This document shows, in pieces, positions 1 to 9,479 of a DNA stretch of 64,000 nucleotides. The notes beneath the pieces were generated by a model, which saw only the letters and a list, made by a program, of their open reading frames with translations, was not told where the DNA came from and made no database searches. This DNA is from Belliella aquatica. Its GTDB lineage: Bacteria; Bacteroidota; Bacteroidia; Cytophagales; Cyclobacteriaceae. Position 1 is the stretch's first letter; every line of letters begins with the position of its first letter. Location of the stretch: NCBI RefSeq assembly GCF_014637795.1, contig NZ_BMFD01000006.1:62001-126000 (forward strand). The letters are read 5' to 3'. The position numbers and the translations under genes are program-made.

Positions 1-153
1 ATCAACTTGCTTAATTCTGTAATAAGCCATCGAGCCTATTAGCGGTAATTCCATATCTGTAAAGGAGTAATCCGATCGATCGTCTGAGTAACCAACACCC
101 TCAATTTCTCCTATTTTCTCAAAATTTTTGACATTATCAATGGATCTTTCCAC
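1..153 (-). pseudogene. In-frame continuation of the secreted protein beyond the premature stop
   Basis: Reading the minus strand on from the TAA at 154-156 in the same frame gives an open stretch starting VERSIDNVKNFEKIGEI and ending AYYRIKQVD at the window edge. It aligns by eye with the neighbouring cargo protein (IIQRSINDIKSWEDLGEV ... IYYRLKQVD). The stop sits where the neighbours have Ile or Leu, so a single TTA-to-TAA change would explain it. The sorting domain would lie outside the window. Confidence 0.75.
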
Positions 154-2046
154 TTAAAAATGCGAATTTTCCCACTCCTTCGCTGTCGCCCAGGAGATCT
201 GAGAAGTTCTTGATTCTTGTAAAAAGGTAGCATTAATATCAAGGAATTCTACTGGAAGGATTTTGAAGGTTTCGTATCTGATAATTACAATACCTGAACC
301 ACCGTTTCCACCCGCCCTATCTCTTCCTCCAGCTCCTCCACCTCCACTACCAGTGTTTGGTGTTCCATTTTGAGCTACTAAGGAATTATTTCCACCGTTT
401 CCTCCACCTCCATTTCCTCCATTTCCTGAATTATTTGAACCTCCGGCGCCACCACCGCCTCCAGCTGCGAATCTCCTACTAATTCCTGTTATATTCGTCC
501 CGATTCCATCTCCTCCATGACCCCCATCATCTCCATCTTCACCCTCTTCATCTGCACCACCTCCACCGCCTCCAAATTGATTAGTGGAATTTCTATCTGA
601 TTCAGAATCTCCTCCATCATTACCTTCTTCATCGCCATCACCACCATCACCATCATTACCATTCGATTGAGCTCCTGCTCCTCCACCAGAAGATTGATTA
701 TTCCCGTTTCTACCATCTTGATTGTTGGAAAGACCTCCAGCACCACCGCCTCCAGCCAAAAATACTGTCCCATTATCAAATGAAGAAGGTCTTCCATTTC
801 TTTCTGGTACTGAGGTACTCGCTCCAGTTCCACCTGCTCCAATAACAATAGGATAAGATAATCCAGCGGTTAGACCTTGAGGGATACTAAAAGTTTCAAA
901 AATAACACCCCCGCCGCCGCCTCCGCCGCCTGCTTTCCTATCATTCCCATTATTTGTTCTTCCTCCAGCACCACCGCCGCCAACAATCAGAACTTGATAC
1001 TCTGTTAAACCTTCTGGAGCCGACCATGTGTCATCACAGAAAAATGTGATTATTACAGTTTCACCATCGTTTAATGTTTGTGTAACTCTACAATTTGGAC
1101 TGCATCCGTTTGAATTCACATTAGAACTTCTATAACAAGCATTAGGCCCTATAGAACCAGACATAGAGCCAGTTCTATTTCCGTCAACATAAAATTTTGA
1201 ATTGTTTGACAGGTTTACTTGATTGTTACTGATTATTTCATGATTTCCATTGACTTGTATATAAGAATTGCCACTACCATTATATCTTCCTGAACCACTT
1301 TGAATGAAATTATTTGAAACCCGTATATCAGTTTCTCCTGAGGCATTGATTGCTCCATTTCCTAAATTCACATTATTACTTACTCTAATTAAAGAGTTAT
1401 CTACAGCATTTAAATTTCCACCACTTGTAAAGTTTAAATTTTGAGTTATAAATTCACCTGAAATATTTAATGTGGTATTGGAATTTAAAGTTGTTGTATT
1501 TAGAACTATTAGTTTTGAACCCTCTTCTACGTTAATCTGAGCATTATTGGACTGTAGGACTAAATCTCTTACGATCACAGTACTATTTCCCGTTATATCG
1601 ATTACACCACCTCTGTTAACTTGCAATGTTCCATTTGGAACATTAATTTCTCCTCCGTTATTCACATTAAAAATCACATTGTTTGGAGCAGGTAAACTTG
1701 ACCCAGCTGTATTAAATAATACATTACCTTGGAAGGTCAACCTTCCATTGATTCCATTTACATTTAAGGCTTTAAAATATCCACCTCCAAATTCCACATT
1801 TGGTTGATTGTAAAATACTTCATGATTAATATTAACATCGACTCTACAGTTTCCTGCATAATCATTAGTGCTAGGAGGTGCATTTCTTTGGAAAACACAG
1901 CCAAAAGGATTTGTTCTAGTCCAAATACCTGCATTAGTCCAATTTCCATTCTGATTGCTACTGAATGTTTGGCTAAAAGCTTTTTCTGGTAGGATTGTAT
2001 TAATCAAAAGACCAAAAACAAAAGCCAAATAAAATTTAATCTTCAT
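154..2046 (-). CDS. Secreted glycine-rich T9SS cargo protein, cut short by an in-frame stop
   Basis: 630 residues. The N-terminus is a Sec signal peptide (charged MKIK, hydrophobic core, likely cleavage after AFSQ, about residue 26). Residues about 75-290 are a series of short Asn/Ser/Gly-rich beta repeats of the kind that form a beta-helix. Residues about 345-595 are a glycine-rich domain with many GGGG runs, like the bacterial Gly-rich surface domain. The last 35 residues begin the module (ILPVEFLDI ... WATAKEWENSHF) that precedes the T9SS sorting domain in the two neighbouring secreted proteins. Translation stops at TAA (154-156) inside that module, while the same frame continues to the window edge with matching sequence. 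The product as written lacks the sorting domain and would probably not be anchored at the surface. The ligand or role is unknown. Codon use in the Gly-rich part is biased to a few triplets. Confidence 0.8.
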   Translation of the reverse strand: MKIKFYLAFVFGLLINTILPEKAFSQTFSSNQNGNWTNAGIWTRTNPFGCVFQRNAPPSTNDYAGNCRVDVNINHEVFYNQPNVEFGGGYFKALNVNGINGRLTFQGNVLFNTAGSSLPAPNNVIFNVNNGGEINVPNGTLQVNRGGVIDITGNSTVIVRDLVLQSNNAQINVEEGSKLIVLNTTTLNSNTTLNISGEFITQNLNFTSGGNLNAVDNSLIRVSNNVNLGNGAINASGETDIRVSNNFIQSGSGRYNGSGNSYIQVNGNHEIISNNQVNLSNNSKFYVDGNRTGSMSGSIGPNACYRSSNVNSNGCSPNCRVTQTLNDGETVIITFFCDDTWSAPEGLTEYQVLIVGGGGAGGRTNNGNDRKAGGGGGGGGVIFETFSIPQGLTAGLSYPIVIGAGGTGASTSVPERNGRPSSFDNGTVFLAGGGGAGGLSNNQDGRNGNNQSSGGGAGAQSNGNDGDGGDGDEEGNDGGDSESDRNSTNQFGGGGGGADEEGEDGDDGGHGGDGIGTNITGISRRFAAGGGGGAGGSNNSGNGGNGGGGNGGNNSLVAQNGTPNTGSGGGGAGGRDRAGGNGGSGIVIIRYETFKILPVEFLDINATFLQESRTSQISWATAKEWENSHF

Positions 2047-2869
2047 ATAATAACAAGCATAAGGGTTTGTGCAAAACCGGGTGATTTTACTAAGTTGAAA
2101 GTATACTAGGGCTGAATACTTTGTTTGGGTAACTCAAAAAGTGAAGCGCTTGTTAAGGCAAACTCTTTTTTAAATTACTTATTTGGTGATTTTATAATAC
2201 AATATTAAGGTGAAATTTACTTATATCAAAACAAAAATCTTGTTCATATACACTTATTTGCAACTCTTATGTATAAAAAAGTTTGCATAAATGCAGTGTG
2301 ATTAAGTCTTATTAAAAAATGAATAAATAATATAAACTTTTCAATGCTTAACATCCACATCCGCTTTCTAACGTTTAGCCAATGATAACAATGCACAAAG
2401 TCCCTTTCAATCAACCGTAAACAGTCGACTAGTTCAAGTCTCCTGACTTGGACTACTTCTTTGCAGTTTTCAAACTGCCATCAAAAGTCTCCAGACTTTA
2501 ATCCCAAACACCATAAAAATAGCCAGTGATAATAATGTATGAAGTTCCTTTCAATCAACCGTGGACAGTTAGCCATCGACTGTCGACCCTTTAGTTCAAG
2601 TCTCACGACTTGGACTACTTCTTTGCAGTTTTCAAACTGCCACTAAAAGTCTCCGACTTTAATCCCAAATACCATAAAAGTAGCTACTGATCACATTGTA
2701 CAAAGTTCCTTTCAATCAACCGTGGACAGTTGACCGTCGATTGTCGACCTTCTAGTTCAAGTCTCCAGACTTTAATCCCAAACACCATAAAAATAGCCAG
2801 TGATAATAATGTATGAAGTTCCTTTCAATCAACCGTGGACAGTTGACCGTCGACTGTCGACCTTTAAAC
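2047..2869. other. Gene-free stretch between two secreted-protein genes
   Basis: 823 bp without a supportable gene. The part next to the 2046 start (about 2047-2340) is AT-rich and must hold the promoter of the glycine-rich protein; I found no clear -7/-33 pair there. The rest is the hairpin-rich repeat array described separately. Confidence 0.6.
2377..2865. repeat. Hairpin-rich tandem intergenic repeat, three and a half units
   Basis: Four imperfect copies start at 2377, 2521, 2682 and 2795, each with a variant of AGCCAGTGATAATAATGTAT followed by a shared TTCAATCAACCGT. The lengths are 144, 161, 113 and 71 bp (last copy partial). Unit 3 lacks an internal block of about 48 bp. Each full unit holds several short inverted repeats: GACAGT/ACTGTC around GTCGAC, AAGTC/GACTT, GCAGTTT/AAACTGC and AAAGTCT/AGACTTT. 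No ORF or transposase is present. The array ends just before the stop codon of the minus-strand gene at 2870, so it would lie in that gene's 3' untranslated region. Confidence 0.85.
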
Positions 2870-4177
2870 TCATTTCTTAAGAATTTTAATGTGCTCCACT
2901 TGATTACCCCATATAATTTCTAGTACAGCTACACCTTTACCCAGTGGTTGAAGCAATTGCTGTAGCTGATTACTAAGATCAAAAATATCCTTGGTCACAA
3001 TCTGTTTATTTTCTAGGCTGTTATAATTGGATAATAGCCGAATAGAGACGTCCTCTCCTTTATACTTTTCTTTACTGAGCAATTCTAGTCGGATAGCTTC
3101 ACCATTAATTGGATTCGGGAAAACTCTCCATGTACCCTTACCAGACATGCCTCCAACTCTTACAGAGATAACTTCACTCAAAGATGACTTTCCTTCAAGA
3201 TCTACTTGCTTCAGTCGGTAATAAATATTTCCGCCAGCAAGAGGAAGAAAAGAATCTGTAAAATCATATGCTATTGGCATATCGGAATTGATTGCGCCAT
3301 TCACTTCCCCAAGATCCTCCCATGATTTGATGTCATTGATGGATCTTTGAATGATAAAATGGGAATTGTTTTTTTCGGACGCTGTTACCCAGTTTATTTC
3401 ATTGGATCTTTCTAAACTGTTGTGATTGGCTGTAAAAGAAAGGTATTCGACTGGGAGTATTCCAAAGTTTAGAATTGCACAAATATTCGCAGTTTCGCTA
3501 TTCCATGATATATTCCCTGATTGACCTGATGAAGATGGGTTGTCAGCACTAGCACTATCACAGACCTGATCTCCTGTCCAGCCAACGATGTCCAATCCTC
3601 TATCAATTGTAATTTTTGCATCTCCAAAATTTAATTGAGCATTAGGACCGGCTAAAGTAATTAATACACCATCAAATGTGTATTCGTTTCTTCCTCCGTT
3701 TTTTGCATTTTCTGAATCAAATATAATCTTGCCTCCATCTTCTACACATACATCAACAAATTGGAGTTCTGAAATCCAAGCTAAATTTAGTGTTGCTCCA
3801 TTTTTAACAGTAATACATCCCCTGTCGGTTGCCGATGTACCTGCTATTTTGAAGGCATCATTATTTCCGTTGCTATTGGCTGTCCCTAAAGTCATGTAAA
3901 CTCCGGGATCTAAAACAATACCTCTAAGAGTTATAGTACTATTTGTTGACCAACTAAAAAAGCCATTTCCAGTAAACTGGAATATTTGATTACTAGGGTT
4001 ATTAACAGTTATAGGTGTAGGAGAATTTACAGTCCCTGAATTTCCTAAGGGTATAATAGCTCTTGTCGGTACACATTCAGGACAACTCTGTCCAAAACTA
4101 TCTATAGAAATGGAAGCACACAGCAATAGCGTGATTAGCAATACACTAATTTTTTTAATCAAGAAGTTGGTAAGCAT
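2870..4177 (-). CDS. Secreted protein with T9SS C-terminal sorting module
   Basis: 435 residues. Signal peptide 1-30 (IKKISVLLITLLLCASISIDSFGQ). Residues about 35-240 are a Ser/Asn/Gly-rich, beta-rich region with no family I recognise. Residues about 243-345 are the module shared with the neighbouring cargo proteins (ILPVEYLSFTAN ... NEINWVTASEKNNSHFIIQRS ... YYRLKQVDLEGKSSLSEV). The end has the outline of a T9SS type A sorting domain (WRVFPNPINGEAIRLELL ... ending HIKILKK). Export would be through the Sec system and then the T9SS to the surface or medium. It lies between two other cargo genes on the same strand, but gaps of 823 and 151 bp argue for separate transcripts. Biological role unknown. 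Confidence 0.85.
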   Translation of the reverse strand: MLTNFLIKKISVLLITLLLCASISIDSFGQSCPECVPTRAIIPLGNSGTVNSPTPITVNNPSNQIFQFTGNGFFSWSTNSTITLRGIVLDPGVYMTLGTANSNGNNDAFKIAGTSATDRGCITVKNGATLNLAWISELQFVDVCVEDGGKIIFDSENAKNGGRNEYTFDGVLITLAGPNAQLNFGDAKITIDRGLDIVGWTGDQVCDSASADNPSSSGQSGNISWNSETANICAILNFGILPVEYLSFTANHNSLERSNEINWVTASEKNNSHFIIQRSINDIKSWEDLGEVNGAINSDMPIAYDFTDSFLPLAGGNIYYRLKQVDLEGKSSLSEVISVRVGGMSGKGTWRVFPNPINGEAIRLELLSKEKYKGEDVSIRLLSNYNSLENKQIVTKDIFDLSNQLQQLLQPLGKGVAVLEIIWGNQVEHIKILKK

Positions 4178-4328
4178 AAGGGGATTGAGAAATTATTGAA
4201 ATGGGGTGAGTATTTACAATAATTACTTAGGGCACATAAATATATATAGAGATGTGCAGATAATAAAAGCTTTGCACGTTTTATTTACTAAAAAATGTGG
4301 TTTATATACTCTAAAACGAAATTAAAGA

Positions 4329-7220
4329 TCAATTCTTTTTGAGTTTATAGATAAATGTTTCTGTTCCATTTTGAAGTTTTAAGAAATAAAGCCCTGAATG
4401 TAATTTCCCCGTTTCCAACCTGACTTCATTTACAGGGCTATTCCCAGAACTATTTTGGAGAATTCTGCCTGAATAATCAGATAAAGTCCAGCTGAATAAT
4501 TTCAAATCTTTACCTTTTATAAATATATATTCCATAAATGGATTCGGATAGACCTTTACATCCCAAGTTGGATGAAAATCTACTCTGATCACTTTAGATT
4601 TACTATAACTACTATCCAAGTCAAACTGGGTCAATCTGTAATAATTAACACCAATAGATGGTGATGTATCAAGCCACTCGTAATTCGTTACCTGATCTGT
4701 AAAACCATGAGCTTGCACTTCTCCAATATTCACCCACATTTGGATATCCTGAGATCTTTGAATCAAAAAGTGATCACTGTACCGTTCTTTGGCTGTTGAC
4801 CAATGGAGATGTACAGATTCTTGTAGCAATTTCCCATCGAAGCTTAACCAATCTACAGGAAGCGCAGAGATTGGTTCTGTATCTGCATCAGCATAGTTAT
4901 TTTGATCGTTTGTCTCTGGAATTCCTGTGGCACTGTATGTAACTACTGAGTTGAAGTAATCTGTCGATTCTAAGACTTCCACAGTAATGGTTAGAGTAAC
5001 TGTTTGCCAGCTTTCCAATGTTCCAATATTCCATAAACCTGGATCAGAAAATGGATCATAGATTCCTTGAGAGGCGACATGACTGACGTATTGATAGCCC
5101 ACTGGCATATTTTCATTTAAGAATACTTCCCTTGCAATACTGTAACCTTGGTTTGAGACGGTAATGGTAAAGTTGATCTCATCTCCGACATTAGGCTTAA
5201 GCGCACTAACATCTTTTGTTACCACAAGGTCATATTCAATAGGCCTGATTCCAAAGTTAGCATCGGTGAGTGAAGCGTTATTTACCACAATATTTGGTAA
5301 AATGCTATTAGCTAGTCCGTCGCTTCCCTCACCAGAACCCAAGTTTTCCCCCGTATTTTCATAATACAATGGAAGAACCAAATCTGGAGCGAGCTGTCCT
5401 ATAGTAGGGAGTTGTGTAGTAATCATAATGCTAAAAGTTCCATTGGGAACATCATTGATGACATAGGTTCCATCATTTTGGATAGTACCAAAACTCACTA
5501 CATTATTTGCCCCATCGATCAGGACAGCATAGAAATCAGGAATGTTGACTCCCGTGCCGTTTACCCTATTATCAGTGAGTGCATTGAGGTCTTCATAGAC
5601 ATTTCCGGATATAGATAGAAAGGTGAACCCACTAGTTCTTTGAACAACGCGATAGAATGATGCAGTCCAAGTGTTTATCGTAATGTTATTACTGAAACCA
5701 TTGTCACCCGTAGCCCACCAAATATGTTCGGGACTTTCTACACCTGTTACATTTACTGCTATAGACTGTGGACTGTCTGAGGGGGTCAAGCCTGTTCTGG
5801 GAATATTTGAATCGTCCCAAAATATAAAATCATTGGCCACATCACCAGGACGGATATTCGTCACTTCAATCCCAAGGTTCTGCTCCAAATCAAAAATTGG
5901 AAAATGAACAGGGAAAAAAGCCACGGAAGCAATAAAATTCACTTCTCCACCACTGGGTAATTCGACACCATTGGCATCTTCGCCATTCCAATATATCGTA
6001 TAATTTCCAGGGCTTTCATAGATGGCAGAAAGAATGACATCTGTATTGTCAAATTCTCCGTTTCCATTGATGTCGATCAAAATATCGACAATGGCTGGTA
6101 AGCTAATATTAATGTTGACGTTTGCTTCTCCACCTGTCGCAGGCGCAGCTTTCTCACTGTAAATGATATCCAGAACAGCTGACGGCGGAGTAGTAGAAGC
6201 CCAGATACTGGGATCGGGGTCATTGATAAATAACGGGTATTGGTAATTATTAGAGGATGTGCCAGCTATGGACTTTCTATTTTCTTCAAATGATAAGTGA
6301 TTCCTCGGTCCATCTTGATTGGCAAAAAAATTAGTCCATCCGCCAGATGATCCGTCAAATTTGATTCGCTTGACAAAATAGTCATTTGTAGCAGCGGTGT
6401 AGGTATTGTCTATAGGTACATAGAATCCAAAATCTTGGTGAAATGAATAAGCATCTGCTTGCCCTTTATTTTGAATCATTAAATTGTTTTGAGCAGCATT
6501 AGACCTAGAATTCGAAGTGCTCCAATATCTCGAATAAACCCTGCCTTTCTGTTCAGTATAGTTTCCAGGAGTCCCTGATGCCGCAGTGATGTCCCAAAAA
6601 TTTATATTGAATCCACTGGGTATGATTAAATCGTCAGTCCCAGAAATTTCTACCCAAAAAGCTCTATCTGCTCCAGTATCATTGATAAATGACAGGCCTG
6701 TATAGCCTGTACCAGTGACTTGGGTAGGGCCAGTGTGTGCGGCAAGTCCATCGGCAGGACGGCCAAACCCACCGCCTGCATCACTTGGATTGATTTCGTA
6801 ACCTCCATGAAATGATCTGGAAGTACCTGTAGTTCCTTGCGGGAAAAAACCGGAAGAAGTTGCATCATAAAACCATCGTACTCGAATATTTCCAGTTGAT
6901 CCACTTCTTCTAAATCCCCAAAATACGGTCTCGCCTTGTTTCACATAAACATACAACCGATGCCCTGCATTATAACCAGGAGTTCCTGAAGGAACCATCA
7001 TGGACCCTCTTACTGTCAGTCCAGACACAGCTTGGTTTCCCGGTACCCAAAGCATGCTTTGTCGATTTGTTGCGGTGCCCCAATCCCCAGAGCCTTCAGC
7101 ATGGCTTTCATCAATTTTGACAACCAAAAACAATAAAAATAGAATCAAAGAAGCCTTTCCCAAAGAATGAAACTTCTTAGTCCAATTTATTGCTTTGATA
7201 TTTGTAAAATCAATCTTCAA
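4329..7220 (-). CDS. Large secreted T9SS cargo protein with SdrD_B-like and DUF11 domains
   Basis: 963 residues. An N-terminal hydrophobic stretch (KASLILFLLFLVVKIDESHA, about 22-41) looks like a signal peptide. Residues about 42-350 resemble no family I can name. Residues about 375-440 include Asp-rich metal-binding-like text (DINGNGEFDNTDV). Residues about 545-615 read like an SdrD_B/carboxypeptidase regulatory-like domain (SISGNVYEDLNALTDN ... DGTYVINDVPNGTFSI). Residues about 675-795 are a DUF11 repeat (YDLVVTKDVSALKPNVGDEI ... TVSNQG). Then come the shared module (LPVDWLSFDGKLL ... WSTAKERYSDHFLIQRS ... YYRLTQFDL) and a T9SS sorting domain (DVKVYPNPF ... LHSGLYFLKL ... YKLKKN). It is probably a surface adhesin or structural protein; that is inference from architecture only. 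Confidence 0.88.
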   Translation of the reverse strand: MKIDFTNIKAINWTKKFHSLGKASLILFLLFLVVKIDESHAEGSGDWGTATNRQSMLWVPGNQAVSGLTVRGSMMVPSGTPGYNAGHRLYVYVKQGETVFWGFRRSGSTGNIRVRWFYDATSSGFFPQGTTGTSRSFHGGYEINPSDAGGGFGRPADGLAAHTGPTQVTGTGYTGLSFINDTGADRAFWVEISGTDDLIIPSGFNINFWDITAASGTPGNYTEQKGRVYSRYWSTSNSRSNAAQNNLMIQNKGQADAYSFHQDFGFYVPIDNTYTAATNDYFVKRIKFDGSSGGWTNFFANQDGPRNHLSFEENRKSIAGTSSNNYQYPLFINDPDPSIWASTTPPSAVLDIIYSEKAAPATGGEANVNINISLPAIVDILIDINGNGEFDNTDVILSAIYESPGNYTIYWNGEDANGVELPSGGEVNFIASVAFFPVHFPIFDLEQNLGIEVTNIRPGDVANDFIFWDDSNIPRTGLTPSDSPQSIAVNVTGVESPEHIWWATGDNGFSNNITINTWTASFYRVVQRTSGFTFLSISGNVYEDLNALTDNRVNGTGVNIPDFYAVLIDGANNVVSFGTIQNDGTYVINDVPNGTFSIMITTQLPTIGQLAPDLVLPLYYENTGENLGSGEGSDGLANSILPNIVVNNASLTDANFGIRPIEYDLVVTKDVSALKPNVGDEINFTITVSNQGYSIAREVFLNENMPVGYQYVSHVASQGIYDPFSDPGLWNIGTLESWQTVTLTITVEVLESTDYFNSVVTYSATGIPETNDQNNYADADTEPISALPVDWLSFDGKLLQESVHLHWSTAKERYSDHFLIQRSQDIQMWVNIGEVQAHGFTDQVTNYEWLDTSPSIGVNYYRLTQFDLDSSYSKSKVIRVDFHPTWDVKVYPNPFMEYIFIKGKDLKLFSWTLSDYSGRILQNSSGNSPVNEVRLETGKLHSGLYFLKLQNGTETFIYKLKKN

Positions 7221-7437
7221 TTTTCCTTAGGTTTGAATTTTTAAATACAATTACTTTAATCTTCTAAGGTGACTTGAGAAGAATATATAACCTTCTGAAA
7301 GCAAATATCATATAGGAAAAAATACTAAACAATTTATTAGTTTACAAAGCGGTTTTCAGTATTTAAAATCCAAATTAGTTGCTAGATTAAATTGACTAAA
7401 TCCTTAGAAAAATAAATTGATTTATTTTTAGAAAAAA

Positions 7438-7470
7438 TAAACCCCTACCAAGTTAATGATAGGGGTTAAA
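7438..7470 (-). terminator. Intrinsic terminator of rho
   Basis: The inverted repeat AACCCCTA ... TAGGGGTT (7440-7467) is followed on the minus strand by a T-rich run. It lies 24 bp past the rho stop codon. Confidence 0.85.
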
Positions 7471-7493
7471 GGTATTTTAGGAAACTTGTTTTC

Positions 7494-9287
7494 TTAACTG
7501 TTCATGCTGATCAAAAACTCAGCATTGTCTCTCGTTCCACGCATTCTTTGAAGTAAGAATTCCATAGCTTCTTGAGAATTCATGTCGGACATCAACTTGC
7601 GGAGTATCCATACACGCTGCATTTCTTCTTTGTCCATCAAAAGATCTTCTCTTCTTGTACCTGATCCAGGGACATCGATAGCTGGATAGATTCTTCTGTT
7701 GGAAAGCTTTCTGTCCAAGGCAAGTTCCATGTTACCGGTACCTTTGAATTCCTCGAAGATAACTTCATCCATCTTAGAACCTGTCTCTACCAAAGCTGTA
7801 GCGATGATGGTCAATGAACCACCGTTTTCTACATTTCTTGCAGCTCCAAAGAATCTTTTTGGCTTGTGCAATGCATTGGCATCCACACCACCGGATAGGA
7901 TTTTTCCTGATGAAGGAACGACTGTATTGTATGCTCTTGCCAGTCTCGTGATAGAATCAAGAAGGATCACTACATCGTGGCCACATTCTACCATTCTCTT
8001 CGCTTTCTCCAATACAATAGAAGCCACTTTTACATGACGATCAGCTTGTTCGTCAAAAGTCGAAGAAATTACCTCAGCTTTTACGGATCTTGCCATATCT
8101 GTTACTTCTTCTGGTCTTTCATCGATCAAAAGGATCATCAAATGTACTTCAGGATGATTTTCTGAAATTGCATTGGCAATCTGCTGAAGAAGAACGGTCT
8201 TACCTGTCTTAGGTTGCGCGACGATCATCCCTCTCTGACCTTTACCGATTGGGGCAAATAAGTCTAGAATTCTTGTAGAATAATTGTCAGCTCTTGTGGT
8301 TAGGTTAAGTCTCTCTTCTGGGAAAAGTGGAGTCAAATACTCAAATGGAATTCTATCTCTGATTTCTTCAGAAGTTTTACCATTTACCGTAATGACTTTT
8401 AGAAGTGCAAAGTATTTTTCTCCTTCTTTTGGAGGTCTTATGGTACCCTTGATATGGTCACCTGTCTTAAGACCAAAAAGTTTGATTTGTGATGGAGATA
8501 CATAAATATCATCTGGAGATGCGAGGTAATTGTAATCCAATGATCTTAAAAAGCCATAGCCTTCTGTCATGATTTCAAGCACACCTTCATTTTCGATGAT
8601 GCCTTCAAATTCTTTAGGACTTACATAAGTTTTTCTCTTGTTTGGAACCACTTCCGCTGCTGGGATATGTGCTTCTTCTACATCTCTAATGTTTTTCCTT
8701 CTTGGAAGCTCTACTTCTGTCTCTTGAACAGGGGATGTAGAAACTGGCGCTGCTCCTTCAATTTCGTCAATGACTCTTTTTCTAGGTCTGATGAATTTTG
8801 GTTTTTCTTCCTCAGCTGTAGGAGTAGGGATTGATTTTTTTGGTTCTACGCTAGGTTCAGCTTTTGGCTTCTCTTGTTGTTCTCTTTTTGGATGATCTTC
8901 CTTTTTGGCGTGTTCTCGTTTATTAGGTTGATTTTCTCTTGGAGCTTTTTCGCGAGGAGTTGGTTTCTTCTCTGCTTTTTCTTCCTCTTTGGGAAGTTCA
9001 GTTACATTTTGTCTTCTGAATTTTGGCTTGCTGTCTGCGTCTTCTGATTGGGGTGATTCAGGTTTTTTGGCTTCGGCTGCTTTTGGTGCAGCTTGGCTTT
9101 CGTCAGTTTCAGCTACGGAAGGTTTTTTCTTTGGAAGGGCCTTTTCTGGGGTGATGGCTTGTTGATCTAATATAGCATATACGAGATCGTCTTTTTTAAG
9201 TGTCTTAAAATTCTTTACTCCCAATTCCTCTGCAATGTCTTTCAATTCAGAAAGAAGTCTGATTCTTAGTTCTTCTATGTTATACAT
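7494..9287 (-). CDS. rho: Transcription termination factor Rho with long disordered insertion
   Basis: 597 residues against about 420 in E. coli. Residues 1-43 are the Rho N-terminal helical domain. Residues about 45-225 are a Lys/Glu/Pro-rich low-complexity insertion typical of Bacteroidota Rho. The cold-shock-like RNA-binding domain follows ([20 protein letters not shown], about 236-300). The hexameric ATPase core holds the Walker A motif AQPKTGKT, the Walker B region [14 protein letters not shown] and the Q/R-loop region. Rho binds unstructured nascent RNA and releases RNA polymerase using ATP. In Bacteroides thetaiotaomicron the equivalent insertion drives phase separation of Rho, so the same may apply here (inference). 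Monocistronic, with its own terminator. Confidence 0.98.
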   Translation of the reverse strand: MYNIEELRIRLLSELKDIAEELGVKNFKTLKKDDLVYAILDQQAITPEKALPKKKPSVAETDESQAAPKAAEAKKPESPQSEDADSKPKFRRQNVTELPKEEEKAEKKPTPREKAPRENQPNKREHAKKEDHPKREQQEKPKAEPSVEPKKSIPTPTAEEEKPKFIRPRKRVIDEIEGAAPVSTSPVQETEVELPRRKNIRDVEEAHIPAAEVVPNKRKTYVSPKEFEGIIENEGVLEIMTEGYGFLRSLDYNYLASPDDIYVSPSQIKLFGLKTGDHIKGTIRPPKEGEKYFALLKVITVNGKTSEEIRDRIPFEYLTPLFPEERLNLTTRADNYSTRILDLFAPIGKGQRGMIVAQPKTGKTVLLQQIANAISENHPEVHLMILLIDERPEEVTDMARSVKAEVISSTFDEQADRHVKVASIVLEKAKRMVECGHDVVILLDSITRLARAYNTVVPSSGKILSGGVDANALHKPKRFFGAARNVENGGSLTIIATALVETGSKMDEVIFEEFKGTGNMELALDRKLSNRRIYPAIDVPGSGTRREDLLMDKEEMQRVWILRKLMSDMNSQEAMEFLLQRMRGTRDNAEFLISMNS

Positions 9288-9479
9288 AAAAAGCTTATGA
9301 TGTTGATTAATTTACTAAAGATGTGTTTTGATAAACTGATTTTGAGTATTACTGAACTGAATTAAAAATATATTCAGGAAAGTATAAAATCCACGGGGAG
9401 AGGATTTTGAAATACTGTTACAATGCAATATTACACCATACATTCTACATACGCAAATTTTTAGCTTAATGACTTCCTC

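Noticed and set aside
489-848. Open frame of 119 codons in another frame of the Gly-rich gene
   Set aside because: It mirrors the Gly-codon repeats of the real frame, is Met/Glu/Val low complexity, and has no independent start signals.
2377-2865. CRISPR array or insertion sequence
   Set aside because: Units are adjacent and of unequal length, with no unique spacers, no cas genes, no transposase and no target duplication.
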